A stretch of DNA of 35,840 bases, taken from contig SVLX01000027.1 in assembly GCA_015067725.1 (NCBI GenBank), forward strand, positions 1 through 35,840, written 5' to 3'. The position numbers and the translations under genes are program-made. This DNA comes from Oscillospiraceae bacterium. Its GTDB lineage: Bacteria; Bacillota; Clostridia; Oscillospirales; Oscillospiraceae. Under the pieces are notes generated by a model, which did not search any database, was not told where the DNA came from, and saw only the letters and a program-made list of their open reading frames with translations. Position 1 is the first letter of the stretch; every line of letters begins with the position of its first letter. This document shows positions 8,092 through 14,109 of this stretch, piece after piece.

Positions 8092-9621
8092 ATGGCATTG
8101 AAGGAATTACGAGCGAAGATTGTAGAGGCACTGGTCTCGGCTTTGCCGGTGACCGCAATTGTGTACATCTTATCCCTGACCCCCTTGTTTAATTTCTCCG
8201 GAACGGAACTCATTACCTTCACCATTGGCGCGGTGCTGTTGGTGCTGGGTATCGGTCTGTTCAATCTGGGTGCGGATTTGGCCATGACCCCCATGGGTAC
8301 CCATGTGGGCTCCGGTTTATCCCGGCAGAAGAAGCTGTGGCTGTTGCTGTCCGTCTGCTTCGTTCTGGGTATGCTCATCACCATCGCAGAGCCGGATTTG
8401 CAGGTTCTGGCCAAGCAGGTCAGCGCCGTCATGAATGGTACACTGCTGGTGTATGTGGTGGGTATCGGCGTGGGTGCATTCCTGATTGTGGCCATCCTCA
8501 GAATCGTCTTCCGGCGCAGACTGTCCAATATCCTGACATTGTGCTATATGCTGCTGTTCGCTCTGGCGCTGCTGATGGCGGTCAATGAAAAGCTGGACCT
8601 TTTGCCCATGGCTTTTGACTCCGGCGGCGTGACCACGGGACCTATTACCGTTCCCTTTATCATGGCCCTGGGCGTGGGTATTTCCAGTATTCTGGGCGAC
8701 AGAAAGAGCAAGGAGAACAGCTTTGGTCTGGTTGCCCTGTGCTCCGTGGGTCCCATTTTGGCGGTGCTGGTGCTGGGCATCTTCTCCAATGGCGATTTGA
8801 CTTACCATGTGCCGGATTATGCCGTCAGTGGGGATATCCTCGGCGCATTCCTCCACACCATGGGCCACACCGCAAAGGAAGTCGCATTGGCTCTGGGCAT
8901 GATTGTGGTATTCTTTGTCATTTGTCAGGCTATCTTCCTGAAACTGCCCAGAAAACTGCTGGTGCGTATTGCCGTGGGCGTTGCCTTTACTTATGTGGGT
9001 CTGGTGCTGTTCCTCACCGGTGTCAATGTTGGCTTTATGCCCATCGGTTATAAGCTGGGCAACGAAATGGCGAAGGGTCATCCGGTACTGCTCATTGGTT
9101 TCGGGCTTGTTGTGGGTATTCTGGTGGTCTTGGCAGAGCCGGCAATCCATGTGCTCAATAAACAGGTCGAGGAAATTACCGGCGGTCTGGTCACCCGGCG
9201 GTCCATGATTACCGGTCTGTGTATCGGTGTCGGCGCCGCCATTGCCCTGTCTATGGTGCGGATTGTCTTTGACTTCTCCATTGTGTATTACATTGTGCCG
9301 GGGTATTTCATTTCGCTGGCACTGGCGCTGTTCGTCCCGCCGGTCTATACGGCCATTGCCTTTGACTCCGGCGGCGTGGCCAGTGGTCCCATGACTTCCG
9401 GCTTTATCCTGCCTCTGGCCATCGGTGCTTGCATCGGGGCGCAGGGTGCGGACAAGGTACTCAGCGATGCATTCGGCGTGGTGGCTCTGGTGGCCATGGC
9501 CCCGCTGATTACCATTCAGCTTCTGGGCTTCCGGGGTATTGTCGCTGAGCGCATCAATGAGCGCAAGGCCATGAAGCGGATTCTGGATGCTGACGACCAG
9601 CAGATCATCAATTTTATGTAA
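8092..9621 (+). CDS. DUF1538 family integral membrane protein
   Basis: About 509 aa, almost entirely hydrophobic, with two homologous halves (about 1-245 and 250-495). Each half carries the same glycine-rich signatures: LGIGLFNLGADLAM and FDSGGVTTGPITVPFI in the first, NVGFMPIGYKLGNEMA and FDSGGVASGPMTSGFILPL in the second. This inverted or tandem two-domain layout is that of DUF1538 proteins, presumed transporters of unknown substrate. Two P-II-like genes follow at 15- and 2-base gaps; P-II proteins classically gate transporters (GlnK-AmtB), so regulation of this transporter by them is a reasonable inference. The start is uncertain: ATG 8092 is given, but AAAGG (8085-8089) is better spaced for TTG 8098 (MKELRAKIVEALV), and GTG 8089 is also in frame. 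Confidence 0.85.
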   Translation: MALKELRAKIVEALVSALPVTAIVYILSLTPLFNFSGTELITFTIGAVLLVLGIGLFNLGADLAMTPMGTHVGSGLSRQKKLWLLLSVCFVLGMLITIAEPDLQVLAKQVSAVMNGTLLVYVVGIGVGAFLIVAILRIVFRRRLSNILTLCYMLLFALALLMAVNEKLDLLPMAFDSGGVTTGPITVPFIMALGVGISSILGDRKSKENSFGLVALCSVGPILAVLVLGIFSNGDLTYHVPDYAVSGDILGAFLHTMGHTAKEVALALGMIVVFFVICQAIFLKLPRKLLVRIAVGVAFTYVGLVLFLTGVNVGFMPIGYKLGNEMAKGHPVLLIGFGLVVGILVVLAEPAIHVLNKQVEEITGGLVTRRSMITGLCIGVGAAIALSMVRIVFDFSIVYYIVPGYFISLALALFVPPVYTAIAFDSGGVASGPMTSGFILPLAIGACIGAQGADKVLSDAFGVVALVAMAPLITIQLLGFRGIVAERINERKAMKRILDADDQQIINFM

Positions 9622-9636
9622 AAGGAGGACGGGAAC

Positions 9637-10005
9637 ATGAGTAACACCGTAAATGAATCGGCCATCAAGAAGCTCAAGCTTCTCGTCACCGTGGTGGACA
9701 GACCCAAGGCGGAGTTCTATCTGGATGTCATCAGCCAGATGGAGGTCAATTGCCAGATGGTCCTCAGCGGTATCGGCACTGCCCGGTCAGAGCTGGTGGA
9801 GCTGTTGGGGCTGAACATCAACAAAGCCGTTCTGCTCAGCGTGGTGCGGGAGGACATGGTGAATCAGGTCATGGACTGTCTGGAGGACAAATTCGCCACC
9901 ATCCGCAATGGCAAGGGTATTGCTTTCTGCATACCTTTAAGCAGTGTCATCGGCGTAAACCTGTATCAATTCTTAAGCAATAACCGAATCCAAAGGGGGC
10001 AGTGA
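9637..10005 (+). CDS. P-II family regulator-like protein (first copy)
   Basis: 122 aa cytoplasmic protein. The ferredoxin-like pattern of P-II is visible: strand KLKLLVTVVDR, helix around YLDVISQMEV, strand QMVLSGIGTARSELVELLG, strand AVLLSVVREDMVNQVMDCLE, and a KGIAFCIPLSSVIG C-terminal segment. The T-loop region is short and differs from GlnB/GlnK, and no canonical uridylylation tyrosine motif is apparent, so the classical nitrogen signal is not implied. Ribosome binding site AAAAGGAGG precedes the ATG. It sits between the DUF1538 gene and a second P-II-like gene, so the three probably form one operon and one transport-regulation unit. Confidence 0.75.
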   Translation: MSNTVNESAIKKLKLLVTVVDRPKAEFYLDVISQMEVNCQMVLSGIGTARSELVELLGLNINKAVLLSVVREDMVNQVMDCLEDKFATIRNGKGIAFCIPLSSVIGVNLYQFLSNNRIQRGQ

Positions 10006-10007
10006 CC

Positions 10008-10349
10008 ATGAAGACGGATAACCATGAAGTAGTATTTGCCATCGTCAACTCCGGCTTTGCCGAGGAAGTGATGGATGTGGCCCGGGAGCAGGGCGTAAGA
10101 GGTGGCACCATTCTCAATGCCAGAGGTGTCATCAAGGAAGATGCGGCGGCCTTCTTTGGCATCACCCTCCATGCGGACAAGGAAATCCTCATGATGGTGG
10201 TGGAGAAGGACATCCGGGACAAGGTGCTCAATGCCATCTATAAGGAGATGGGCATGGCGAAAAAGGCCAAGGGCATCGCCTTCAGTCTGCCGGTTTCCGA
10301 CGTGGCCGGATTGGCCGGGCCGGTGAAGGCGGAGGAGAAGGCGGAATAA
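10008..10349 (+). CDS. P-II family regulator-like protein (second copy)
   Basis: 113 aa. It contains the P-II-like segments VVFAIVNSGFAEEVMDVARE, GVRGGTILNARGV, ILMMVVEKDIRDKVLNAIY and KAKGIAFSLPVSDVAGL. The GVRGGTI stretch and the central GITLHADKEILMM strand are closer to standard P-II proteins than the first copy. The start at 10008 is preferred to GTG 10002 because AAAGGGGG (9992-9999) is 8 bases from 10008 but only 2 from 10002. It begins 2 bases after the preceding stop, so translational coupling is likely. The pair may form hetero-oligomers on the DUF1538 protein; that is inference. Confidence 0.8.
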   Translation: MKTDNHEVVFAIVNSGFAEEVMDVAREQGVRGGTILNARGVIKEDAAAFFGITLHADKEILMMVVEKDIRDKVLNAIYKEMGMAKKAKGIAFSLPVSDVAGLAGPVKAEEKAE

Positions 10350-10357
10350 ATGAATTG

Positions 10358-10403
10358 ATGACCTGAGCGCCAGCCTCTTTGCGGGGGAGGGGGCGCAGGT
10401 CAT
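10358..10403 (+). terminator. Terminator-like hairpin after the P-II genes
   Basis: Stem ATGACCT + GCGCC pairing with GGCGC + AGGTCAT, with a two-base bulge and a 20-base G-rich loop. There is no clear T run, so it may be a weak or Rho-assisted stop. Confidence 0.5.
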
Positions 10404-10472
10404 TGTGTAGATTTAACGCCCCCGACAAACGGACAGAGCGTGAATTCAGATTTGAAGAAGGAGTATTGCAGT

Positions 10473-11264
10473 ATGATTCCCATGGAGGATATTCTGTATC
10501 ATAGGGTAAAAACGTTGATGACCCAATGGAATGAAGAAGACATTTATGCGGTTTCTTTTTATGTTTATTCCAATGAGGCCTACGCATATGGCGGGTTTGA
10601 CAATGTGACTGAGTTCAGTGTCAGCTACAACACGGAAAACGACTGCCAAGGAGCGGAATTGAGAAGTGAACAGCGCTGGAATTATGCATTCTGGCGGCAG
10701 GATGAGTCACCGGTGATTTCGACCTGGGAGCCTACAGAAGAAACCCACCAGCTCTTCAACTGGTATAAAGAGCAGGGTATCACCAACATTGGTGACGAAC
10801 CGGAGGATGCATTTTGCCCTGTGGGGTATGAGGAACTGCTGGGTTTGGTGGCGAATGTTGCCCGCAGACTGCAGGAGGAGGGATTCCTTCGGGAGAAGTT
10901 TGGTCGAACCATTCCCATTATCATTCATGACTTGGAGTATATTCCCTGCACCATCGAGGCAACCCGGTATGCCAACCCCAACGGGGAGGCAGAGGATTTT
11001 TTGGCGTGGGCAGACTGGGATTGGGAGGACGAGGAAGATGAAGTTCCCGACGTATTTTCCGGCGACAGTGCGCAGACGCTTGCCCTGCAAGAAAAGGTCG
11101 TAGAATTGGTGCGCCAATTCCGGGAGAGTGCCGGCGGTGAACTGAGTCCGGAAGAACTGGCCAAGAAGATGTTTACCTCGGAAACGTTCATGGCACAATG
11201 CCAGGATTTGTTGCTGTCACAACTGAGATTGCAGAGACAAACCACGGACGAGGAAGAAGTATAG
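10473..11264 (+). CDS. DUF4303 domain-containing protein
   Basis: 263 aa soluble protein. The pattern YAVSFYVYSNEAYAYGGFDN near the N-terminus, the RWNYAFWRQDE block, KEQGITNIGDE, PVGYEELLGLVANVARRLQ and the strand IIIHDLEYIPCTIEATRYAN are those I associate with DUF4303. Its function is not established. The C-terminus is acidic (WADWDWEDEEDEVPD) and then helical, ending TTDEEEV. The ATG at 10473 is chosen for AAGGAG 9 bases upstream; a GTG at 10440 is in frame without one. No convincing promoter was found in the 70 bases upstream. It overlaps the following GIY-YIG gene, so the two are probably expressed together. Confidence 0.7.
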   Translation: MIPMEDILYHRVKTLMTQWNEEDIYAVSFYVYSNEAYAYGGFDNVTEFSVSYNTENDCQGAELRSEQRWNYAFWRQDESPVISTWEPTEETHQLFNWYKEQGITNIGDEPEDAFCPVGYEELLGLVANVARRLQEEGFLREKFGRTIPIIIHDLEYIPCTIEATRYANPNGEAEDFLAWADWDWEDEEDEVPDVFSGDSAQTLALQEKVVELVRQFRESAGGELSPEELAKKMFTSETFMAQCQDLLLSQLRLQRQTTDEEEV

Positions 11265-11932
11265 CTTTTGCAAAAGAAAAGCAGGGCGTGATTTATATTC
11301 TGGCCAATCCATCATTCCCGGAGTATGTGAAGATTGGCTATGCTGACGATTTAGAAAAGCGGCTGAAGCAACTAAACCGTAGCGAGACCATTCCCTTTGC
11401 CTTTCGGGTTTATGCGGTCTATGTGGTTACCAGCAGGCTGACCGATTTGGAACTGCACCGACTAATTGACCAGCTCAATCCAGAATTACGGGCCATCGAT
11501 ACCTTCAATGGCAAGAGCCGGGTCAAGGAGTTTTATGCCATGACCGCAGAGGATGCCTACGGCTTGCTGGAGTGTATCGCCAAAATCAGCGGCACGGAAG
11601 ACCGACTCCAACGCTTAACCCCTGAAGGGCACGAATTGGAGGATGAGGAAATCGCAGAGGATGTTCGTGAGATTTCCAGGAGAGGGCCGTTCAGATTCAG
11701 CGCCTGCAATATTCCGGTGGGGAGCGAGTTGGTGTATATCGAGGATGAGTCTGTGCGGGTTACGGTGGTGGATGACCGCCGCATCAGGTACAATGGGGAA
11801 CTGACATCTCTGTCTGCTCTGGCCCAGAGATTAAAACGTCTTAACCATTCGATACAGGGAACCCTTTGGTTTACTTACAAGGGCGAAAAGCGCACAGACC
11901 TTCGGCAACGACTGGAAGAGGAAATGCTGTAA
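11198..11932 (+). CDS. GIY-YIG nuclease family protein with C-terminal DUF4357/RAMA-like domain
   Basis: Up to 244 aa. The GIY-YIG (T5orf172-type) fold is seen at about 31-80: GVIYILANPSFPEYVKIGYA, then DDLEKRLKQLNRSETIPFAF, with YIL and KIGYA as the paired motif and Arg in EKRLKQL. The C-terminal part (FRFSACNIPVGSELVYIEDE ... RYNGELTSLSALAQRL ... WFTYKGEKRTDLRQRLEEE) resembles the DUF4357/RAMA-type domain often attached to restriction-linked proteins. The start is doubtful. ATG 11198 forces a 67-base overlap with the previous gene and an unlikely N-terminus. An ATA at 11261 overlaps the preceding TAG by four bases and would give IAFAKEKQGVIYIL, the expected family start; GTG 11288 is shorter still. 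Possible roles are DNA processing or defence. Confidence 0.75.
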   Translation: MPGFVAVTTEIAETNHGRGRSIAFAKEKQGVIYILANPSFPEYVKIGYADDLEKRLKQLNRSETIPFAFRVYAVYVVTSRLTDLELHRLIDQLNPELRAIDTFNGKSRVKEFYAMTAEDAYGLLECIAKISGTEDRLQRLTPEGHELEDEEIAEDVREISRRGPFRFSACNIPVGSELVYIEDESVRVTVVDDRRIRYNGELTSLSALAQRLKRLNHSIQGTLWFTYKGEKRTDLRQRLEEEML

Positions 11933-11961
11933 CGCAACCGGCGCAAATCATAACAACATCA

Positions 11962-11999
11962 AAAGACCACACCTGCATGACCTGCAAAGTGTGGTCTTT
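11962..11999. terminator. Bidirectional terminator between the GIY-YIG gene and rnpB
   Basis: Perfect 11-bp stem AAAGACCACAC / GTGTGGTCTTT. It lies about 30 bases after the GIY-YIG stop on the plus strand, and 6 bases after the rnpB 3' end on the minus strand, where it is followed by T (GGTCTTTTG). Confidence 0.85.
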
Positions 12000-12004
12000 C
12001 TGAT

Positions 12005-12373
12005 ACGACACAGATCTATAAGCCGGGTTCTGTCTCGACAGCCATCTATCTAGCCCCGCAATTGCTCACGGGATCAAGCCACCTCTTGGGGACGGCCGGG
12101 CAAGCCTCATGTCCCCCACACGGTGTTGCTCCGGATAGAGTTTACATCATAAAACCCATGTCTCCATGGGCTGGGTGCGCTCTTACCGCACCTTTTCACC
12201 CTTACCACGCCGGCACAAGCATAGCCTTGCCGGCGGGCGGTATATCTCTGTTGCACTTGTCCTGGGGTCACCCCCGGCGGGCGTTACCCGTTATCCTTGC
12301 CCTGTGGAGCCCGGACTTTCCTCATGTCAGAGCCTTTCGACTTCTGCACGCGGCTGTCCAATCTGGTCGCACC
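12005..12373 (-). ncRNA. rnpB: RNase P RNA, bacterial class A
   Basis: Catalytic RNA that trims tRNA 5' leaders. On the minus strand the universally conserved 5' core GAGGAAAGTCCGGGCTCC is present (around 12323-12305), as is the 3' signature ACAGAACCCGGCTTAT (about 12033-12018). Helix P1 can be drawn between CGACCAGAT (5' end, around 12369) and ATCTGTGTCG (3' end, around 12006), with one bulged base, which sets the ends to within a few bases. Length is about 369 nt, normal for class A. It has its own consensus promoter and a terminator 6 bases past the end. Frames that read across it are not genes. Confidence 0.96.
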
Positions 12374-12377
12374 CTTT

Positions 12378-12406
12378 ATTTTACCTCATCGGAGGGGGAA
12401 AGTCAA
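12378..12406 (-). promoter_or_regulatory. rnpB promoter
   Basis: Minus strand: TTGACT (12406-12401), 17-base spacer, TAAAAT (12383-12378), placing the start a few bases before the P1 helix. Confidence 0.85.
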
Positions 12407-12506
12407 ATGGATTCTTTCGGCGTTGGCACAAAAGACAGATATTGTTGCAAGCGTCACTTGACAAGGGACGGTTTACTGTTGGTGGGGTTTTCTATCGCAG
12501 AAACCT

Positions 12507-12535
12507 TTGACATTTCCTGTTGCTTCTGTTAGAAT
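12507..12535 (+). promoter_or_regulatory. Unit A plus-strand promoter
   Basis: TTGACA (12507-12512), 17-base spacer, TAGAAT (12530-12535). The transcript should start at the hairpin GCTTCTC-tgaag-GAGAAGC (12542-12560). Confidence 0.8.
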
Positions 12536-12588
12536 ATAATCGCTTCTCTGAAGGAGAAGCGGGTGCTGCCATAACGGTAGGCGGCATG

Positions 12589-12693
12589 GCGACTGGCGTC
12601 GCAGTGATATATCCCAGCTACCGCCGGGATGTGATATACGCCGTTGGCGTGTGATATTCCCTTGCGGGAGTGATATATTTCGCAAAAGCGAAA
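12589..12693 (+). ncRNA. Unit A left hairpin array spaced by GTGATAT
   Basis: Five short hairpins, each separated by GTGATAT (12604, 12631, 12651, 12670): GCGAC/GTCGC, ATCCC/GGGAT, ACGCC/GGCGT, TCCC/GGGA and TTTCGC/GCGAAA. Stem sequences differ from one another while pairing is kept. It replaces the ORF found in sister units and lies downstream of the unit promoter, so it is probably transcribed as structured RNA. A 22-codon ATG frame across it (from 12585) looks accidental. Confidence 0.55.
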
Positions 12694-12719
12694 TGTTTAC
12701 AAGCCCCCATAAAAAACAA

Positions 12720-12745
12720 AATCCGGCTAAGCACCGGATTCTTTT
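12720..12745. terminator. Unit A central bidirectional terminator
   Basis: Stem AATCCGG / CCGGATT with a 7-base loop. CTTTT follows on the plus side and TTTGTTTTTT on the minus side. It sits midway between the two inward-facing promoters. Confidence 0.75.
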
Positions 12746-12772
12746 GCTTTCTGTATGATAATGAAAAAACAC

Positions 12773-12865
12773 ATTCCCAAAGGGAATATTTCACTTATCC
12801 CAGAGGGATAAATTTCACTGCGAAGCAATTTCACTCCCCGCAAGGGGAATTTCACTGCCGCAGGC
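12773..12865 (-). ncRNA. Unit A right hairpin array spaced by GTGAAAT
   Basis: Read on the minus strand: hairpins GCC/GGC, CCCC/GGGG, GC/GC, TATCCC/GGGATA and ATTCCC/GGGAAT separated by GTGAAAT (plus-strand ATTTCAC at 12788, 12812, 12828, 12849). It mirrors the left array and lies downstream of the unit's minus promoter, so both arrays run from their promoter toward the central terminator. Confidence 0.5.
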
Positions 12866-12909
12866 TATGGGGGACTAACCGTCTATCGGCAGCACCCTTT
12901 TCTGCTCTT

Positions 12910-12937
12910 ATTATACCACAAACCCGCTGAGAGTCAA
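12910..12937 (-). promoter_or_regulatory. Unit A minus-strand promoter
   Basis: Minus strand: TTGACT (12937-12932), 16-base spacer, TATAAT (12915-12910). The RNA would begin just before GGGTGCTGCCGATAGACGG. Confidence 0.75.
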
Positions 12938-12971
12938 GGACTTTTGGTGGGGTTTTCTGTCGCAGAATCGT

Positions 12972-13000
12972 TTGACATTTCCTGTCGCTTCTGTTAGAAT
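12972..13000 (+). promoter_or_regulatory. Unit B plus-strand promoter
   Basis: TTGACA (12972-12977), 17-base spacer, TAGAAT (12995-13000), back to back with the unit A minus promoter. Confidence 0.8.
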
Positions 13001-13006
13001 ATAATC

Positions 13007-13115
13007 GCTTCTCTGAAGGAGAAGCGGGTGCTGCCATAACGGTAGGCGGTTATTCCCCCTTTTTCAGGGGGTGAAACTTCTTACCCCCTGTCTTAATGGA
13101 AAGGGGGTGACGCAC
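13007..13115 (+). promoter_or_regulatory. Unit B structured mRNA leader hiding the ribosome binding site
   Basis: In order: 5' hairpin GCTTCTC/GAGAAGC, a CTGCC/GGTAG hairpin, GGCGGTTA, a CCCCC/GGGGG hairpin, ACTTCTT, then CCCCC (13084-13088) facing the GGGGG of the Shine-Dalgarno site (13103-13107). GGCGGTTA and ACTTCTT together are the complement of AAGAAGTAACCGCC at the 3' end of the same transcript (13219-13232). Confidence 0.6.
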
Positions 13116-13226
13116 ATGAGTATCACGCTTTCGGAACTGATTGGTATCCTTGGGCTGATTTTCACTGCGCTCGGATTTGGTTTTCGGCTCGGTCTCCGTG
13201 CCGGAAAGCCCAGAAACAAGAAGTAA
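13116..13226 (+). CDS. Small hydrophobic peptide, probable type I toxin (unit B, 36 aa)
   Basis: The peptide starts MSITLSELIGILGLIFTALG and continues FGFRLGLRAGKPRNKK: one predicted membrane helix (about 4-27) and a basic tail. This is the layout of type I toxins and of the holin-like toxin family, which act by damaging the membrane. AAAGGGGG lies 8 bases upstream of the ATG, but its GGGGG can pair with CCCCC at 13084-13088. The stop codon lies inside the terminator stem at 13216. A minus promoter at 13316-13343 fires back toward the gene and could supply an antisense antitoxin RNA. The coding sequence is base-for-base identical to that in unit D. Toxicity is inferred. Confidence 0.6.
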   Translation: MSITLSELIGILGLIFTALGFGFRLGLRAGKPRNKK

Positions 13227-13262
13227 CCGCCCCATCTCCCAAATGTAGCGGTTACTTCTTGT
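13216..13262. terminator. Unit B terminator hairpin overlapping the ORF stop
   Basis: Perfect 15-bp stem ACAAGAAGTAACCGC (13216-13230) / GCGGTTACTTCTTGT (13248-13262), 17-base loop. On the minus strand it is followed by a T-rich stretch, so it may end the opposing RNA. Its left arm can instead pair with the mRNA leader. Confidence 0.7.
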
Positions 13263-13315
13263 AAGTAACATATGGGGGGACTAACCGTCTATCGGCAGTA
13301 CCCTTTTCTGTTCTT

Positions 13316-13343
13316 ATTATACCACAAACCCGCTGAGAGTCAA
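13316..13343 (-). promoter_or_regulatory. Unit B minus-strand (antisense) promoter
   Basis: Minus strand: TTGACT (13343-13338), 16-base spacer, TATAAT (13321-13316), aimed at the 3' end of the 36-aa ORF about 90 bases away. Confidence 0.75.
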
Positions 13344-13378
13344 GGACTTTTGGTGGGGTTTTTATGCCATAGAAACGT

Positions 13379-13407
13379 TTGACATTTCCTGTCGCTTCTG
13401 TTAGAAT
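13379..13407 (+). promoter_or_regulatory. Unit C plus-strand promoter
   Basis: TTGACA (13379-13384), 17-base spacer, TAGAAT (13402-13407). Confidence 0.8.
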
Positions 13408-13413
13408 ATAATC

Positions 13414-13527
13414 GCTTCTCTGAGGGAGAAGCGGGTGCTGCCATAACGGTAGGCGGTTATTCCCCCCTTTTTTCACGGGGTAAGTACTTCTTGTTTGCCC
13501 CCTGACTACAGAAAGGGGGTGACGCAT
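13414..13527 (+). promoter_or_regulatory. Unit C structured mRNA leader
   Basis: Same plan as in unit B with sequence changes: the 5' hairpin loop is TGAGG, the first C/G hairpin is CCCC/GGGG, and CCCCC (13498-13502) faces GGGGG of the Shine-Dalgarno site (13515-13519). ACTTCTTGT in the leader extends the complement to the 3' arm ACAAGAAGT to nine bases. Confidence 0.6.
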
Positions 13528-13605
13528 ATGATTACATGGTCTGAACTGTTTCAGCTCGGAATGTTCATCGTTGCGCTCATTTCTCTGCTCAACCGCAAGA
13601 AATGA
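13528..13605 (+). CDS. Small hydrophobic peptide, holin-like type I toxin (unit C, 25 aa)
   Basis: The peptide is MITWSELFQLGMFIVALISL followed by LNRKK: a single membrane helix and a short basic end. This strongly recalls the 25-35 aa putative holin-like toxins (Hol_Tox/TxpA-like) of Firmicutes. GAAAGGGGG lies 8 bases before the ATG and is predicted to be paired with CCCCC at 13498-13502. Unlike units B and D, the stop (TGA) lies just before the terminator stem. Although the protein is unrelated in sequence to its neighbours' 36-aa peptide, the surrounding regulatory RNA is the same, which suggests toxin swapping inside a conserved control cassette. Its small size means it would be missed by ordinary gene callers. 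Confidence 0.6.
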   Translation: MITWSELFQLGMFIVALISLLNRKK

Positions 13606-13610
13606 AGAAT

Positions 13611-13656
13611 ACAAGAAGTAACCGCCACGCCTCCCAAGCAAACGGTTACTTCTTGT
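13611..13656. terminator. Unit C terminator hairpin
   Basis: Perfect 14-bp stem ACAAGAAGTAACCG (13611-13624) / CGGTTACTTCTTGT (13643-13656). The loop differs from units B and D, while the stem is kept. Confidence 0.7.
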
Positions 13657-13705
13657 AACTATCGGGGGGACTAACCGTCTATCGGCAGTACCCTTTTCTA
13701 CGCTT

Positions 13706-13733
13706 ATTATACCACAAACCCGCTGAGAGTCAA
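13706..13733 (-). promoter_or_regulatory. Unit C minus-strand (antisense) promoter
   Basis: Minus strand: TTGACT (13733-13728), 16-base spacer, TATAAT (13711-13706). Confidence 0.75.
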
Positions 13734-13767
13734 GGACTTTTGGTGGGGTTTTCTGTCGCAGAAACCT

Positions 13768-13796
13768 TTGACATTTCCTGTCGCTTCTGTTAGAAT
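13768..13796 (+). promoter_or_regulatory. Unit D plus-strand promoter
   Basis: TTGACA (13768-13773), 17-base spacer, TAGAAT (13791-13796). The bases just after it (GTAATTGC) differ from the other units (ATAATCGC). Confidence 0.8.
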
Positions 13797-13802
13797 GTAA
13801 TT

Positions 13803-13911
13803 GCTTCTCTGAAGGAGAAGCGGGTGCTGCCATAACGGTAGGCGGTTATTCCCCCTTTTTCAGGGGGTGAAACTTCTTGCCCCCTGTCTTAAAAGGAAGG
13901 GGGTGACGCAC
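13803..13911 (+). promoter_or_regulatory. Unit D structured mRNA leader
   Basis: 5' hairpin, GGCGGTTA, CCCCC/GGGGG hairpin, ACTTCTT, then CCCCC (13880-13884) facing the GGGGG of the Shine-Dalgarno site (13899-13903), as in units B and C. Confidence 0.6.
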
Positions 13912-14022
13912 ATGAGTATCACGCTTTCGGAACTGATTGGTATCCTTGGGCTGATTTTCACTGCGCTCGGATTTGGTTTTCGGCTCGGTCTCCGTGCCGG
14001 AAAGCCCAGAAACAAGAAGTAA
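13912..14022 (+). CDS. Small hydrophobic peptide, probable type I toxin (unit D, 36 aa)
   Basis: The coding sequence is identical at every base to the unit B ORF (MSITLSELIGILGLIF...), while leader, terminator loop and flanks differ at scattered positions. That pattern fits recent duplication or gene conversion with strong constraint, or recombination, over the ORF. The peptide has one membrane helix and a basic tail (KPRNKK). The ribosome binding site GGAAGGGGG is 8 bases upstream and predicted to be sequestered. The stop codon lies inside the terminator stem. The 3' arm of that stem carries one mismatch (an A opposite an A), unique to this unit. Function as a membrane-acting toxin is inferred from size, hydrophobicity and RNA layout. 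Confidence 0.6.
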   Translation: MSITLSELIGILGLIFTALGFGFRLGLRAGKPRNKK

Positions 14023-14058
14023 CCGCCAGGCGTCCCATGCATAGCGGTTACTACTTGT
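14012..14058. terminator. Unit D terminator hairpin
   Basis: Stem ACAAGAAGTAACCGC (14012-14026) / GCGGTTACTACTTGT (14044-14058) with one internal A-A mismatch. Confidence 0.65.
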
Positions 14059-14109
14059 TAGTAATCTCAGGGGACTAACCGTCTATCGGCAGCACCCTTT
14101 TCTGTTCTT

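Noticed and set aside
8317..9150. 277-aa minus-strand frame opposite the DUF1538 gene
   Set aside because: A Gln/His-rich translation is typical of a frame opposite a hydrophobic membrane protein; no start signals were seen.
12062..12532. Plus-strand frames of 114 and 156 aa across the RNase P RNA
   Set aside because: They read through the reverse complement of rnpB, whose core sequences are unmistakable.
13252..13833. 193-aa minus-strand frame spanning two promoter cassettes
   Set aside because: It runs through promoters, terminators and the small ORFs on the other strand and repeats itself because the cassettes repeat; its composition is not protein-like.
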